Shown piece after piece: positions 1 through 11,442 of a stretch of DNA of 64,000 nt. Numbering within the stretch: the stretch's first letter is position 1; every line of letters starts with the position of its first letter. The stretch comes from Pohlia nutans (lineage: Eukaryota > Streptophyta > Bryopsida > Bryales > Mniaceae). The notes under the pieces were generated by a model. That model saw nothing but the letters and a program-made list of their open reading frames with translations. It ran no database searches and was not told where the DNA came from. Both the position numbers and the translations under genes were made by a program. The stretch covers positions 18,590,072 through 18,654,071 of the forward strand of contig CM040097.1 in assembly GCA_022496805.1 (NCBI GenBank), in the 5' to 3' direction.

Positions 1-155
1 TTACTTTTGTAAAATATCGGATTTTAGCTGGTTTCGTTGGAAATCTCCCCGTTCAGTGCTTTCCTCCATATTATTCTCCATGTCATTTGACACTTGTTCC
101 CATCATGTACCAACATCTCATTTACTATATGTTCCAGTCAAATTTGGCTTACTCC
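1..155. other. AT-rich edge, no gene seen
   Basis: No convincing reading frame or repeat end is visible. A short open frame crossing this stretch has no recognisable composition and runs into the TTAA element that starts at 156. Confidence 0.5.
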
Positions 156-738
156 TTAACTGCCCACTCAAGCGTCCATTTTTGGGGCGATGTACAAATT
201 TCATCCACTTTTTCTCATCCGTCATGCACTTTTTGCAGGGTGAAATTTTTATGGTAGATTTTTATCGGAAGTTGGCTTCATGCATGTGTGAATTGATTAG
301 AAAGGGGTGATTTGTGAAATTTTTATGTCTCATTTCATGTTGTAGGGATTCACCAAAAATTTCTAAGATCTTAGTTCAAAATAGTTCAAAAATGCTCTTC
401 AAAACGTCAGCTCATAAAATTAAGCAACCAAAAAAATCTCCAAAAATCACTACACTTAGAGTATTACATTTCAACCCATCACAACAAATTTAATTCACAG
501 ATTGTCAATATTTTATTTGTAATTGTATTACAAAAGAATTTTGAATTTAAGTTTCAAATTTTATAGAAAAATATTGATGATAGCAATTATAGATTTAAAC
601 GTACAGATAGAATCTAAAATTCATAATATGCAATTTTTATTCATGCATCAAGTTCCAAATATCCCTCTAAATTGCATTTTATACTTCATCTTTACAATTC
701 TCCAAATTTTGAGAGGGCCGTCGGCATTTAGGGGTTAA
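156..738. mobile_element. TTAA-bounded MITE, family B copy 1
   Basis: Non-coding element of about 580 bp. The left end reads TTAACTGCCCAC and the right end GGCATTTAGGGGTTAA, and TTAA is present on both sides. The interior is shared with the copies at 17005, 33377, 46320 and 51910: a block that in one orientation reads 'catgaaatgaggcataa' and one that reads 'tgattgctatcacc' recur in each. TTAA targets and CCC termini fit piggyBac-type transposition (inference); no transposase is encoded. Confidence 0.75.
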
Positions 739-1225
739 ATTATTTTTCTTATTGTAAAAAATGAAAAGAGACATTTGTTATCACATCACATTCTATAACA
801 ACAAGGATTTGCATCCCCTACCGCTTGGTTTGATTTTTACTCATACAATAACTTTTCTTGAAACTAGAAACACCCAATTCCCTATTTTTGCACTTGGCCA
901 AGTGCAATCATTTCCGGACCTAATTGTGTTAAAAAAGCAAACTTCTAAAAAAAATTGATGAAAAAACATCGTTTTCTTTCTTTTTTGAAACTTGTAGTAT
1001 ATTGCAAGAAAAGACTAAAATTTCAAATTTTTCATAACAAAAATTTGAATTTCCTTTATTTTTAAAATTGCAAGATTGACTATTTAAAAACTATTATAGT
1101 TTATGAATAGATTAAGACGTCATAACTCCGTTGCCAGAGTGTATGGGAGAAGAAATTTATTTATTTATTCTTATTTTCCTTTTTCTTATTTCTTTTTTTG
1201 TGTGCCAAAAACTACATAAGGCTGC
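739..1225. other. AT-rich intergenic, nothing recognised
   Basis: Low-complexity A/T-rich sequence with short open frames of no recognisable type. No repeat termini seen. Confidence 0.5.
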
Positions 1226-1740
1226 ATGGCTCCATCCTCCATCCTTCAAAACAACATTCGAATGCCGCATACCCTTAGCCTCTCCGCCACGCCCAAAAAT
1301 AAAATAAAATATATTATTATTATTATTTCCGGGATTTCCGAGATTTCCGGGATTTTGGGGGCTAAGGGTCCGCGCGCGCGGACTCCATTCTATTCTCTCT
1401 TCAAGAGAACACAAATATGTTCTCCCATGCTCCCAATGCATGGCCGCCTTATATACTCATGAGGCGGCTATGAGAGGAAATGAGAGAACATATTTATGTT
1501 TTCTTGAGGGCTGTAGGACAGAGGGTGCACTGCCGAGTACCCTCAGCCCCTCCGCCACGCCCAAAAAATAAAAAAATAAAAAAATAAAAAATAAAAAAAT
1601 TATTTTATTTGATTTTTTCTGGGTTTTCCGGGACTAAGGGTCCGCACACGTGAACCCTCTTTCGTCTTCACCTCAAGAGAACATCAATATGTTCTTCCAT
1701 GTTCCCATGACCGCGGAAGAAAGCAAAGGGGCGGCTATAC
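1226..1740. repeat. Imperfect tandem duplication with G+C-rich core
   Basis: Two direct units, about 1262-1440 and 1539-1720. Each contains CCTCTCCGCCACGCCCAAAA or a close variant, an (AAAAT)-type A/T block, a 'ggactaagggtccgc' core with CG alternation (CGCGCGCG in the first), and a final AAGAGAACA..TATGTTCT palindrome. An inverted copy of the AGAACATATTTATGTTTTCTTGAGG block lies between them. The G+C-rich islands contrast with their surroundings. No coding potential is visible; it may be a transposon end or a local duplication. Confidence 0.6.
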
Positions 1741-1762
1741 ATCATTAACGACTCAGAAAAAT

Positions 1763-1868
1763 TAGATAGATGGATAGATAGATGGATAGATAGATGGATC
1801 GATAGATGGGTCGATAGATGGATCAATAGATGGGTCGATAGATGGATCGATAGATGGATCGATAGATG
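1763..1868. repeat. GATAGATG/GATC microsatellite
   Basis: Tandem 8-12 bp units of GATAGATG with GATCGATA interruptions. Simple sequence repeat. Confidence 0.9.
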
Positions 1869-1989
1869 TTTTTTGATGTTTTTGTTTTATTTTTTGTACA
1901 AGTGGTTGAGGGTGCATGGTCGCATATTCTTTTTCCTCCTTTTTTTAGTGCATTTGGAAGCCCCATTGGAGTTGACAACGATGTTGTTC

Positions 1990-2282
1990 ATGTGGAATCC
2001 TATGGACTTTCTATAGGGGAGTGAATCGCTCGGCTCGTTGTTCTCACGACTTTGTTCCAAGAGGTTGGACAATCTATTTTGATAACATAATAAAGAAACG
2101 TCATGGTGGAGTTGCTATTTGGAGGGAGGAAGCAATAGCGGCAACAATGGCAATATGATTGTGTGTAGATGAAGCAAATTACTATTACAAATGAAGCAAA
2201 GTCGCACATACTTGAATATGTTGCAATGCAGATTGAAGGCATGGGTGATTATAGGTTGGAGAATGAACTAGATGCTTACTAG
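1990..2282 (+). pseudogene. Broken ORF related to the ORF at the right window edge
   Basis: One frame around 2045-2150 reads SHDFVPRGWTIYFDN, followed by GGVAIWREEAIAATMAI and then a stop. A shifted frame then reads EAKSHILEYVAMQIEGM..RLENELDAY and stops at 2280-2282. The last part aligns with the minus-strand ORF at 63804-63986 (EAKPHLVEYIALQLEEM..RLQNDLHAY). The two copies show a repeated protein-coding sequence, probably transposon-derived. I cannot name the family. Upstream limits are not visible. Confidence 0.45.
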
Positions 2283-3145
2283 AGTAGATGAGTACAATAC
2301 TATATAGTATGTGGTTTTTTAGTTTAGTTGTGAAGGTATTGATTTAAAAGTTTGTACTATTCTTATAAATTGTAAACATGTAAAGTGTTTTTGTGTACTG
2401 AAAAGCATATTTAAAACATATTTGTCTATTTGTGGCCTACTTCCAATTGCTTACAATATGTTTATATGGTTTTGTAAGATGTGTACTTAACTTGTTGTTT
2501 GAGAACTCCAACCTCCTCTATTTTCTAACATACTATGTGTCAAGATCAATTTCAAAGGAGAGTTTTGTTGCGTATAGAATCCAATTTGAAAATACTCAAA
2601 GCACAAGTAATGGATTTTTCAAAAAAAAAACTCGATAATTTCCAAGAATTTGCAGTTTATCCTTTTTGCAATGCAATAGTACCATGTTTGGATTGATTTG
2701 TTCCCCATTTTGCATTACCCTAAGGCCTGAAATTGTGAAGTATAGTACCTTCATCTTATTGGCTGAAAATTGTATGGATGAGAACGTGACCATCAAGTTG
2801 AATGAATTTGTGACACTACTCATTTAATAATGAATGATTATAGAGCATATCTAGGATGCCCATGGTCCCCACCTAAGAGCAATTTTATATTTCCATGAAA
2901 AAGTGGAAGTCCACTTTGAAAATTCATAAAAATTACAAATTTTATTGGAAAAATATGATTTCACTTGTATTTGACTCCACTAAGATTTATCTTTCTCTCA
3001 AAATTTTGAGACACTTGATATGACCTCCAAGATATTCGATTGCTTAAATTTTGAGACACACGTGATATGTCCTCCATGATGATAGGTACTTCCATCTTAC
3101 TAGCTGTATTTGGCCTTCATTTGGGGGTTATGTATTATTCCATTA
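2283..3145. other. AT-rich intergenic, nothing recognised
   Basis: No reading frame with recognisable motifs. A/T-rich sequence with scattered short direct repeats ('ttgagacac..tgatatg..cctcca' twice near 3010-3080). Confidence 0.5.
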
Positions 3146-3341
3146 CTGTAGTTTACTAGCAGGTTCAACATAAAATAATTCTAAAAATAATTGCCTAAAA
3201 TTTTGGGAAATTATTTTACAAAAAACCATTTTTTTGTGTCGGAAAAATGGATTTTGAAGAATATTCTTTTTTGCCGAAACCTATTTTCAAAAATAATTAA
3301 ATATTAGGCAGAAAAGTACCAAACCTGCTAGTAAACTACAG
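3146..3341. mobile_element. 196-bp MITE with TA duplication
   Basis: Inverted ends CTGTAGTTTACTAGCAGGTT (left) and AACCTGCTAGTAAACTACAG (right) match perfectly over 20 bp and are flanked by TA on both sides. Size, TA target and A/T-rich non-coding interior fit a Tc1/mariner-type (Stowaway-like) miniature element. The terminal sequence differs from the canonical Stowaway end. Confidence 0.8.
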
Positions 3342-3736
3342 TATTAGTTTATTACACATCTTTGCAAGTTCCGTTGACACTGCTTTTACTTTACATCTGA
3401 GTCAGTTTTGTAAATTATTAACCAAAATTTGAAGCATTTCCAAAATTTGAGAAATCTGTACCGTTAATTCAAAAATAAAAATAAAAAAATAGAAATTTCA
3501 TGTATATGTTTCTGACCAATAAATGTGAGTACAATAAAAGAGATTCTGACCCAGTTCTATGAAATAAAAGGATAGAGTACTTATCTAGGTTCACAAGCCC
3601 TTGCTAACCACAAGCCTAAAATTACTCTTTATTCATGTCGGCCTTAGGATTGAAGTAGCTAAAGGAATTTGAAAATGGATCAAAATTGAAATCATTAATA
3701 ACAAAAAATAGAAAAAGACGATTTCAAGTCTCTCTT

Positions 3737-3888
3737 CACTAGTAGAAAAGTGAATTTGGGGTACTAAGCTACACTGCCAGAGCATGGTGTCATAGGATCA
3801 TTTGGGCACCAAACTAATGCCCAAATGGTCTATAGCACCATGCTCTTGCACTATTGCTTGGTGTTCTAAAATGACTTTTCTTCTAGTG
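3737..3888. mobile_element. CACTA-type miniature element with long central hairpin
   Basis: Ends are CACTAGTAGAAAAGTGA and TGACTTTTCTTCTAGTG, i.e. CACTA termini. Flanking triplets are CTT and TTT (2 of 3 match the expected 3-bp duplication). The centre holds a near-perfect stem: GAGCATGGTG..ATTTGGGCA pairs with TGCCCAAAT..CACCATGCTC across a short loop. Related to the 27754 element and the larger element at 37703. Confidence 0.75.
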
Positions 3889-5142
3889 TTTTCAAATATA
3901 AGGTTCTTTGGCTCTTGTAAGCTGTACCTTGGAATAAGAATCGTTGCATGAGAATTGATGTAGCGGATGTTAGAATATTGAACATGCCACAAAATTCTTT
4001 ACCTAAAGAATGATGGTGAAGAGTTGGAAGTCCACAACAGCCCCGCCTCAAAAATCACATGTTTTGAATATTTCATCTTTCGTGTAGTGAGTGCAAAAGG
4101 GTGAACCCTTGTACGGGTTAAAGAACCCTATGAACTGATATGAATTAAGATTCCATTTATTTAGATCTCTACACTATTGGCCATCCATTTTTGTTTAAAC
4201 ACCATGAACAATTCAATTATTACACCCTGTACCAATAACACTCACTTGTACAAATATATTATTATATAAGTTTGCAAAGTGCACTAATATGAGAATTCAT
4301 GATATTTTAAGGAATATTGATGTAATGTTGTTTACACTATTTTCATATAATTTAAATTAGTAAAATTAACATTTTGAAATCTCGTCCAAAGATTAACATA
4401 ATGAGACTATATTCATCCGAATGAACATTATGGCGTTTTGCAAGATCCTACGGTTAGAGATGCAAAAGAATCATATCTAAGGTTTATTTTAAGCCCTACC
4501 CGAACTGCCCATTCTCCCAAAAAAAACCTCTTTTCCTCCATAACTTCCACTTACAAAATTGGAATAAAATAAAAATTGAATTTCCATTTGTGTATTGACA
4601 TACTAAATTCACATACTATTTCTCAAAAAATAGGATAAAAATTGACATTGTGGGAACCTACCCGAACATTGAAATGTCCTAGTTAGGCACTTGGTTCTTT
4701 AGGGATTAAACACCTTGGATTCACTCCTTTTTTGAAGTGATAATCTTATTTGAAGCTAAAAATTGAGTAGAATGCTCAAATTCAATTTGATGCACAAGGC
4801 TAAGTTTTGTTTGGAATTTGTACAACCAAAACTATTGAATTCAACATACCGTAGGTACAGAGCACGGTTCACCATGTAGTAGTCTGTAGTATGAGTAGTA
4901 GAATTGCATAAGGTTGTCTTATCCAACTACTAAATAAACTGTAGAACATAACGTCGAAAATGTCTACTAGACCTCTATATATATCAGACAAGTATATTTT
5001 AGAATATGTTAGAATATTCTTAAACATTCAGGAATATATCATTCAAGTTGTTTAACATATTTGACACTTGTCTAATTAGACAGTCAACCAAAGTTAAATG
5101 TCTAATACTACATCAAGATTAGGACAATGGTTTGATATGGGT
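3889..5142. other. Intergenic, nothing recognised
   Basis: A/T-rich DNA without credible exons. No repeat termini identified. Confidence 0.45.
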
Positions 5143-5150
5143 ACCCCGAA

Positions 5151-5421
5151 CTCGGGGGGTGCACTGTACTAAATATGTATGAGTATACGTGAGTGCACAG
5201 AAGGGGTATTAATTTAAATAGTACCGTATTACATATACATACAATAAACACATTTAGAACTGAAAATATTCACGTATACTTACACTAAACATATTTTTTA
5301 AATGAAATAAATTTGTATACAAAGGTATTTTAGACATATAGCCTCTCGTATATAGGGGGGTTTTAGAAGGGGTCATGAACGCACGTGATTCTCAAACATA
5401 ATGTAGAGTGCACCCCCCGAG
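5151..5421. mobile_element. 271-bp MITE with 8-bp target duplication
   Basis: Inverted ends CTCGGGGGGTGCACT and AGTGCACCCCCCGAG (15 bp, perfect) are flanked by the direct repeat ACCCCGAA at 5143-5150 and 5422-5429. An 8-bp duplication is typical of hAT-class elements, although the terminal bases are not the usual CAG/TAG. The interior is A/T-rich and non-coding. Confidence 0.8.
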
Positions 5422-5429
5422 ACCCCGAA

Positions 5430-6217
5430 AAGCCCTTTTAACTCTTAAATTAGCTCCTATGACAACTTTGAATGAGTCCCTCTTTAAAAAAATATAAAAA
5501 ATGAATTGACCGTATGTGGTTTTGATTTCCTACACTCATAAAGTACGCAAAATAAAATTCACGTAAAATTGAAGAGTTTTAAAATTTTAAAAGAAACTTT
5601 TTGTACAAAATTCGAATTTGTCCCAGTTACTTAAAAAAAATCCAAACATTTGTTAAAAATATCCAATGATGTCATTTTGGAACCAATTTTTGATATGAAG
5701 TACATTTACATATGTGTTATTTGAAATGATTAATTTGAAGGATTAAAAATATTATTTATTTTGTACTACAATGCTTGCAAATGCTGATTTTTGGCAATTT
5801 TTCTCACAAAGCATAAAAATATGAAAATTAATTTATCCAATTAACATTTTGGACTTGAATTAAAGTATTTCATGATATCTAGGTGTGGATATTTTTTTAT
5901 TTAAATTTTTTTTTATATAGTTTCATGAATGTTTGAAAGGTGCAAATAAGAATGTTGTAGCAATTGAAAGTTAATTTCACTCCAAACAAAAATAGAGAAT
6001 TTGACAATTCATGTCTCATGCTTGCTCTGTCACTAATTATGTTTTCATTTGTATTGCTTAGTAATAATACAAGTTTATGTTTGGGATAGGCGGAGTTATT
6101 GGTTAGTACTCAAGATACCAAAGCAAATTCTTGTCATTTTCAAAAAAAACATTTCTTCAACCATGTAGGCTTTCAAAAAATAACCATGTTTTAGAATTCA
6201 AATGTACAATTTCAAAC
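5430..6217. other. AT-rich intergenic, nothing recognised
   Basis: Poly-A/T-rich sequence, no plausible exon or repeat end. Confidence 0.45.
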
Positions 6218-6765
6218 TTAACCCTTTAACGTCCCGATTCATCACTGATTTCAAAGATCCGTTATAAAATGTTTGATGAATACCAAAAATGGAGTTGATG
6301 TACAAAGCAAAGTTGTAAATGTCAATGTTTAGATCACATCTGTATGGTTGGATTTATCATATTTTTTAGTAATTTTTTTAAATTAATTTTTCAAGGTTTT
6401 CTTTTGAAATTCAATTAAAAATCCCAAAGTAACACAAAAAAATTAAAAATTGTTGTAATGAATTTGAAATAACATGCACTACGAGATGGTATGCTTTCCA
6501 TTATTTGATTCTACTTATTTTGGAAAATCATGCTGAAGGTCTCACTTTTTGAACTAAGAATGAAACTTGACATCAACCACTATTGTTATTTTTCAAAAAA
6601 TCACAATATCTTATTTTGAAGATCCATACTGTACAAATGGTAGTCAACTAGCACAAGAACGAAGGAAAATTTGGATGGATGAAAAACTGTACAGGATGTA
6701 GTAAAGAGAAGGATTTCAATCTGTTCGTCGTCCATTATATGGATGCAGGCGCGTTAAAGGGTTAA
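6218..6765. mobile_element. TTAA-bounded MITE, family A copy 1
   Basis: About 548 bp. Left end TTAACCCTTTAACGTCCCG, right end GGCGCGTTAAAGGGTTAA. The interior shows the family block 'ctcactttttgaactaag' and 'gatccatactgtacaaat'. TTAA is present at both ends. Non-coding, presumed moved in trans by a piggyBac-like transposase (inference). Confidence 0.8.
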
Positions 6766-8268
6766 CATGATTAGGGATTAGGACTAGACTTATGGGACAA
6801 ATTTGATAGTAGCTATGATATGTTATTATGCTGATGTGAATTGTATCTGCAATATCAATTATTGAGCTTTAGAGGTACACTCTTCATTACGATTCATAAT
6901 GACCTATATGCGCAATTATAAATATATAAATATATAAATGTATAAATGTATAAATATATTTATTTATTTATTTATTTATACATTTATACATTTATATATA
7001 TATGAACTTTATTTCAAGGGGAATTATTTCCTATTGTACAAGTACATGATTGTACGGTCATTGATATGTGCAAACAAGGGGTGCAAACTGACGTGTACCG
7101 TCATTAGTGTTTTGTGGCAATTAGAATGTGTGCCATATATATTGGAAACCATGATGTCATTGAGTGTTTGGTGAGAGTTGTGAGTGTTTGAAGTGAACAA
7201 AAGTTTTTCAAGGTTGTGAGTAACAAATATCAAGATGTGAACTTCAAATATCAAAACTGAGATCTTTTTAGATTTCAAACTATTTGCATTTTACTATTTT
7301 TTGGTTACTATCATTCTCTCGGCTGTGAGGGTTAACTAAAAATATAAATTTATACATAAATATATCTTCAAATATATGTACAAGCATATACACAAATATA
7401 TGGCAGTGATTAACTAGATAATATCTTCTATGATAGTGACTGACTAGGTAAAAATAGCCCTTTATGTTGTTATAAACATCAACTTTAGAGATCTCCATTG
7501 TTTGGTCCCCCATAGTGTTCATTTCATTTATTTTTTATTTTTATCTTTTATTTATTGTTTTTTTTTGTTATTTTTGTAACTTTGAAATGGCTTGAATTCC
7601 AAAGTCTATTGTCTACTAACAAACTACAAATGATAATGTGTAAACACATTTCATAAACAAAAATGCCTATATTAAATTAAAAGTAGTGTTTTGAAAATAT
7701 TTCATAAATTAAGCAATACAACTTTTTTGAACTTTCATTTATTTATTTTGGTTAGTCAACCAACTTTGTAATTTTTTGAATTCCAAAAACTACTATCCAC
7801 TAGTATACTAAAAATGATATGTGTAAAAACGTTTCATAGAAAAATTTGGTTGTTTTAACTCAAAAGTGAACTTATGATTTAAATAGGTTTATAAATTAAA
7901 AGATACGATTTTTTCCAATTGCTAACTTTAGCCATCTTTTGAATAATGTGGTATCTTTATATCTTTGGAGATTGACATGAATTTCTAATGTAAGACATAT
8001 CAAATTTTTCTTTTTTTTGGTAGATCTTTACATAAAGGCAACATAAAATTCTTAAACTAAACCTTTAAGTTTATTTTATTTTATTCTAGGAGAATGAGCA
8101 AAAGTTTCATGGTAGAAAAATGAAATCATGTCAAACTTTGCTATAGTGTAAGGTTATAAATTGGTTAGTGTACCCAAAAGTTTTAATTTGATGCAATCTT
8201 TAAAGCATAAATCCTCATTCTTAAACCAAATGATACTAATTTCTTTCCTGATTACTTCTTTAGCCATT
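6766..8268. other. AT-rich intergenic with TTTA microsatellite
   Basis: Around 6920-7005 there are AAATATAT/TTTA simple repeats. Two related blocks ('caaactttgtaa..gaattccaaa..ctactatccactag' style) at about 7580 and 7760 suggest an old local duplication. No gene seen. Confidence 0.45.
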
Positions 8269-8804
8269 TTAACCTTTTAACGTCCCGATTCAACACTATT
8301 TTCAAAGATTCGTTATAAAATGTTTGATGAAAAATAAAAATGGAGTTGATGTACAAAGTAAAGTTGTAAACGTCAATGTGAAGATAACATCTGTACGGTT
8401 GGATTCATCATATTTTTTATAATATTTTTTAATTAATTTTGTAAGGTTTTCTCTTGAAATTCAATTAAAAATCCAAAATTAACACAAAAAAATTAAAAAA
8501 TATTGTAATGAAATTGGAATAACAATGGTATGGTTTCCATTATTTGATTCTACTTATTATAGAAACTCATGTTTAAGGTCTCACTTTTTGAACTAAGAAT
8601 AAAACTTGACGTAAACCACTTTTGTTATTTTTCAAAAATTCACATTATCTTATTTTGAAGATCCATACCGTACAAATAGTAGTCAACTAGCACAAGAATC
8701 AAGGAAATTTAGGATGGATGAAAAACATCACCGTATGTGGTGAAGGGACGCGTCAGAAATCATCCAGCATCCAGAATATGGACGCTGGCGCGTCAAAGGG
8801 TTAA
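8269..8804. mobile_element. TTAA-bounded MITE, family A copy 2
   Basis: Left end TTAACCTTTTAACGTCCCG, right end GGCGCGTCAAAGGGTTAA. Interior closely similar to and colinear with the copy at 6218. TTAA at both ends. Confidence 0.8.
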
Positions 8805-9124
8805 TCACCAACCATTTAGAACGTGACTTGAACATATTCAAAAGAATATATCATTGGAAGTTAAATAGTTTATAAATTGTTAGAATTTGGCTATAGCTTA
8901 CTCTCCTTCAACTTCAAAAGCATTATAAAAACCTCAAAAGCGACAAGTCATTTTTTCATTGCAACCCACATATTTAATATTACTATTTTTTTAGTGGGTA
9001 ATAATAAAACCGTTACCTCTAAATTTTCTATTTGTAAACATGGCTTCAATTGAAATAACAAAGATGTAGAGATTTTCACTTGTTTAAAGAAAACTCTCAA
9101 CATAAATAGTGATGGCATTAGAAG
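8805..9124. other. Intergenic, nothing recognised
   Basis: Short A/T-rich stretch between repeats with no exon-like sequence. Confidence 0.45.
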
Positions 9125-9130
9125 AGAATT

Positions 9131-9410
9131 CGGGCCTTCAGAAGGCCCCTTCCCTTTGTCAAACTATTGATCGGCAGTGAACCAACAACAACCAATAAAA
9201 ATAAAAATGAAAATAATTTAATTTAGTTTTTTAAAAATTAAAAATTAAAAATAATAATAAATCACAGTCTGACATGGTAGACCGTCTGCCACGTCAGACT
9301 GCGATTTCTTGTTTTTTTTTTTTTTAAATTTTTTTGAAAAAGAAATATATTATTTAAAAAAAAATTGCCAGCTGAATTCAACTGATCTGAAGTGCGGCCT
9401 TCTTGAGGCC
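9131..9410. mobile_element. Candidate MITE with central hairpin
   Basis: GGGCCTTCAGAAGGCCCC at the left and GGCCTTCTTGAGGCCCC at the right are imperfect inverted ends. The middle contains CAGTCTGACATGG..CCACGTCAGACTG, a 13-bp near-perfect stem, and A/T runs on both sides. No clear target duplication, so class assignment is uncertain (GGGCC ends occur in Harbinger elements). Confidence 0.45.
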
Positions 9411-10299
9411 CCATATATCTCCTAATGTTACTACCAAATCTTTGGTGGTTTTATGGAAGGTACCGGTTTAGCCCGAGCTCCCATAGGGTACTCCATTAAT
9501 GTCAAGGGTTAGAATGAAATCTTTGAACTCCACTTCCAAAGTCTTTGAACCGATGCCATATAGATTTGAGTGTATAGCCTCTGAGAGCATGAATTGAATG
9601 AATTGAATGCGTTTCCATGTATGTGTTGAGTACCCTACAAAAGCACGAGATGCTCTAGGAGCAAATCTGAGAAATTTTCTTTAAATATTACAAGTTTTAA
9701 TTAAAGATGAGCAAAAATATAACATATAGATTATTCACTAATATATGGTAGATTATGTTTGAATAAGTGCCTCAATATTATATTTTATTTGATAAGTGAT
9801 AGTACCATTGGAAAACATAGAAAAAAAGAAAAGAAAAAAGAAAAGCAAAAGGTTTTGTATACAAAAAAACAAAGGTCAACTTTCACTTGAGAAAATATGG
9901 ACTTCTTGAAACAAAAAAAATGTTTTTTTGGTACCATGTTAGGGTCGCTTTTTACAAGGCTCTAGTTCAAATTAATGTCAAGATTTTTTGAAAGGAGATG
10001 ATGGTTCATTATTGCTATAGAAGATTATATACAAGTGATATCATTTAGGCTCTTTAGTGCATTTTCTTTGAACAGACACGCACTCACCAGTTGGTGCTAA
10101 TGCTTGTTCTAACATGTGGAAAAACTTTGTTCCATTGGAAATAAAAAAATATATTTTTTGAGTGAATTTTTTTAGGATTTACAATGAACACTTCCTAATT
10201 GCACAACATTCATTCCAAAGTATCACAAAGACCAATAATTATATTGCCGGAAATCTTCATTACTTCTTGTTTGGTTGTCAAGTATCCAAATTAACTATT
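9411..10299. other. Intergenic, nothing recognised
   Basis: No plausible gene. A direct GAATTGAAT repeat near 9590 and A-rich blocks only. Confidence 0.45.
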
Positions 10300-10405
10300 G
10301 AAATCTCATGTTTCAAGCAAGCCAAACAAACCCAACGGGAATTGAATGTGGTTGACATAATTGTGATACATTGCCCTTCACCAACCAACCGCAAAATTCA
10401 TGACT
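10300..10405 (-). repeat. SINE-like repeat, decayed copy
   Basis: Read on the minus strand it matches the start of the copy at 32920: 'ggttggttggtgaagggc' then 'aatgtatcaca'. The B-box region is degraded here (CATTCAATTCCC instead of GGTTCGATTCCC). The second copy supports a dispersed tRNA-derived family. Confidence 0.55.
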
Positions 10406-11264
10406 AGACGATCTCACACCACACCAAAATTCAACTTATACTCAACAAATACCCAAACATCAATGTATGGTTACTTTTTATTGGTTGGGCTATTTCAAGA
10501 AAGGGTATGGTGGAAAAGGTTGTCACAAACGTTGGGTTTTGATATTTTGTGGACTTTGGGTTTTTGTAGAAAAAAAGGTATATACTATAGGGACGTGAAA
10601 TTTTAGAGTGATGTATTTTTAGGTTGGGCGCATTTGTCTATTTTTTCAGCCTCTAATTTTAGAATAAATGGGTTGAATTGGAGGATTTTGTGTGAAATAC
10701 AATGTGGTGTTTTTCAAATATGTGGTGTTTTTTCATTGACGAAAACACTATATTCACGGATTAACTTTTTTTCTCATATCCTTGTATCTAAGCCATGATG
10801 TTTTTGGAATCATGTTTCTAAAAATGTTATTTTATATTCATAAAAAAAAATAAAAAATAAAATAAAATACGGGAAGGGTGTTTTCAGTGGGAAATTTATG
10901 TGTCATGGCAAATTTAAAACTAGAAATCCCTTATCTAGTTGTGTCTTAATAAATACATATGTTAAATGTCTCTTAAATTAGCCTTCTTTCATTGAAATGT
11001 AAAAAACTCACTTTTATCGCATACAATTTTTTTACTATGATATTGTAATTGATTGTAAAGCTTTAAAAATGAACTTGGTTTGAAATTTTCTTTTCAAAAA
11101 ATATCTTAGCTATATAAGAAGTAAGGTCTAATTGGGGATCCATGTCTAATTAAAGACTTTTCAAAACTCACTTTTACCACATTTTTGGTACATGTGTGGT
11201 CATTGAATTTAAGGCCAAGACCATACCCTACCATGAAAACACCCAGTTATTGATCACTAAAGTG
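10406..11264. other. Intergenic, nothing recognised
   Basis: A/T-rich, no credible exon. Confidence 0.45.
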
Positions 11265-11400
11265 TCTATTTCCGACGTGGGAGAGACCGGAGAGTAGTTT
11301 TGTTCCAATGGCCCTTTGTTCAGTGGACATTGGGTCACTGACATTACGAATAGACACTTTACTCACGCCGGCCTCGAAAGAGGATTGGAGTTTCTAACTA
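11265..11400. repeat. Dispersed repeat E, copy 1
   Basis: Contains 'ttgttccaatggcccttt', 'cattacgaatagacact' and 'tactcacgccggcc'. The same ordered motifs occur, in one or other orientation, near 24230-24345, 26378-26460, 32710-32830 and 56535-56620. No coding content; class unknown. Confidence 0.65.
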
Positions 11401-11442
11401 TCTTTAAGGCAAGCTAACTCATAGGCCTTAGATTTACCTCTA

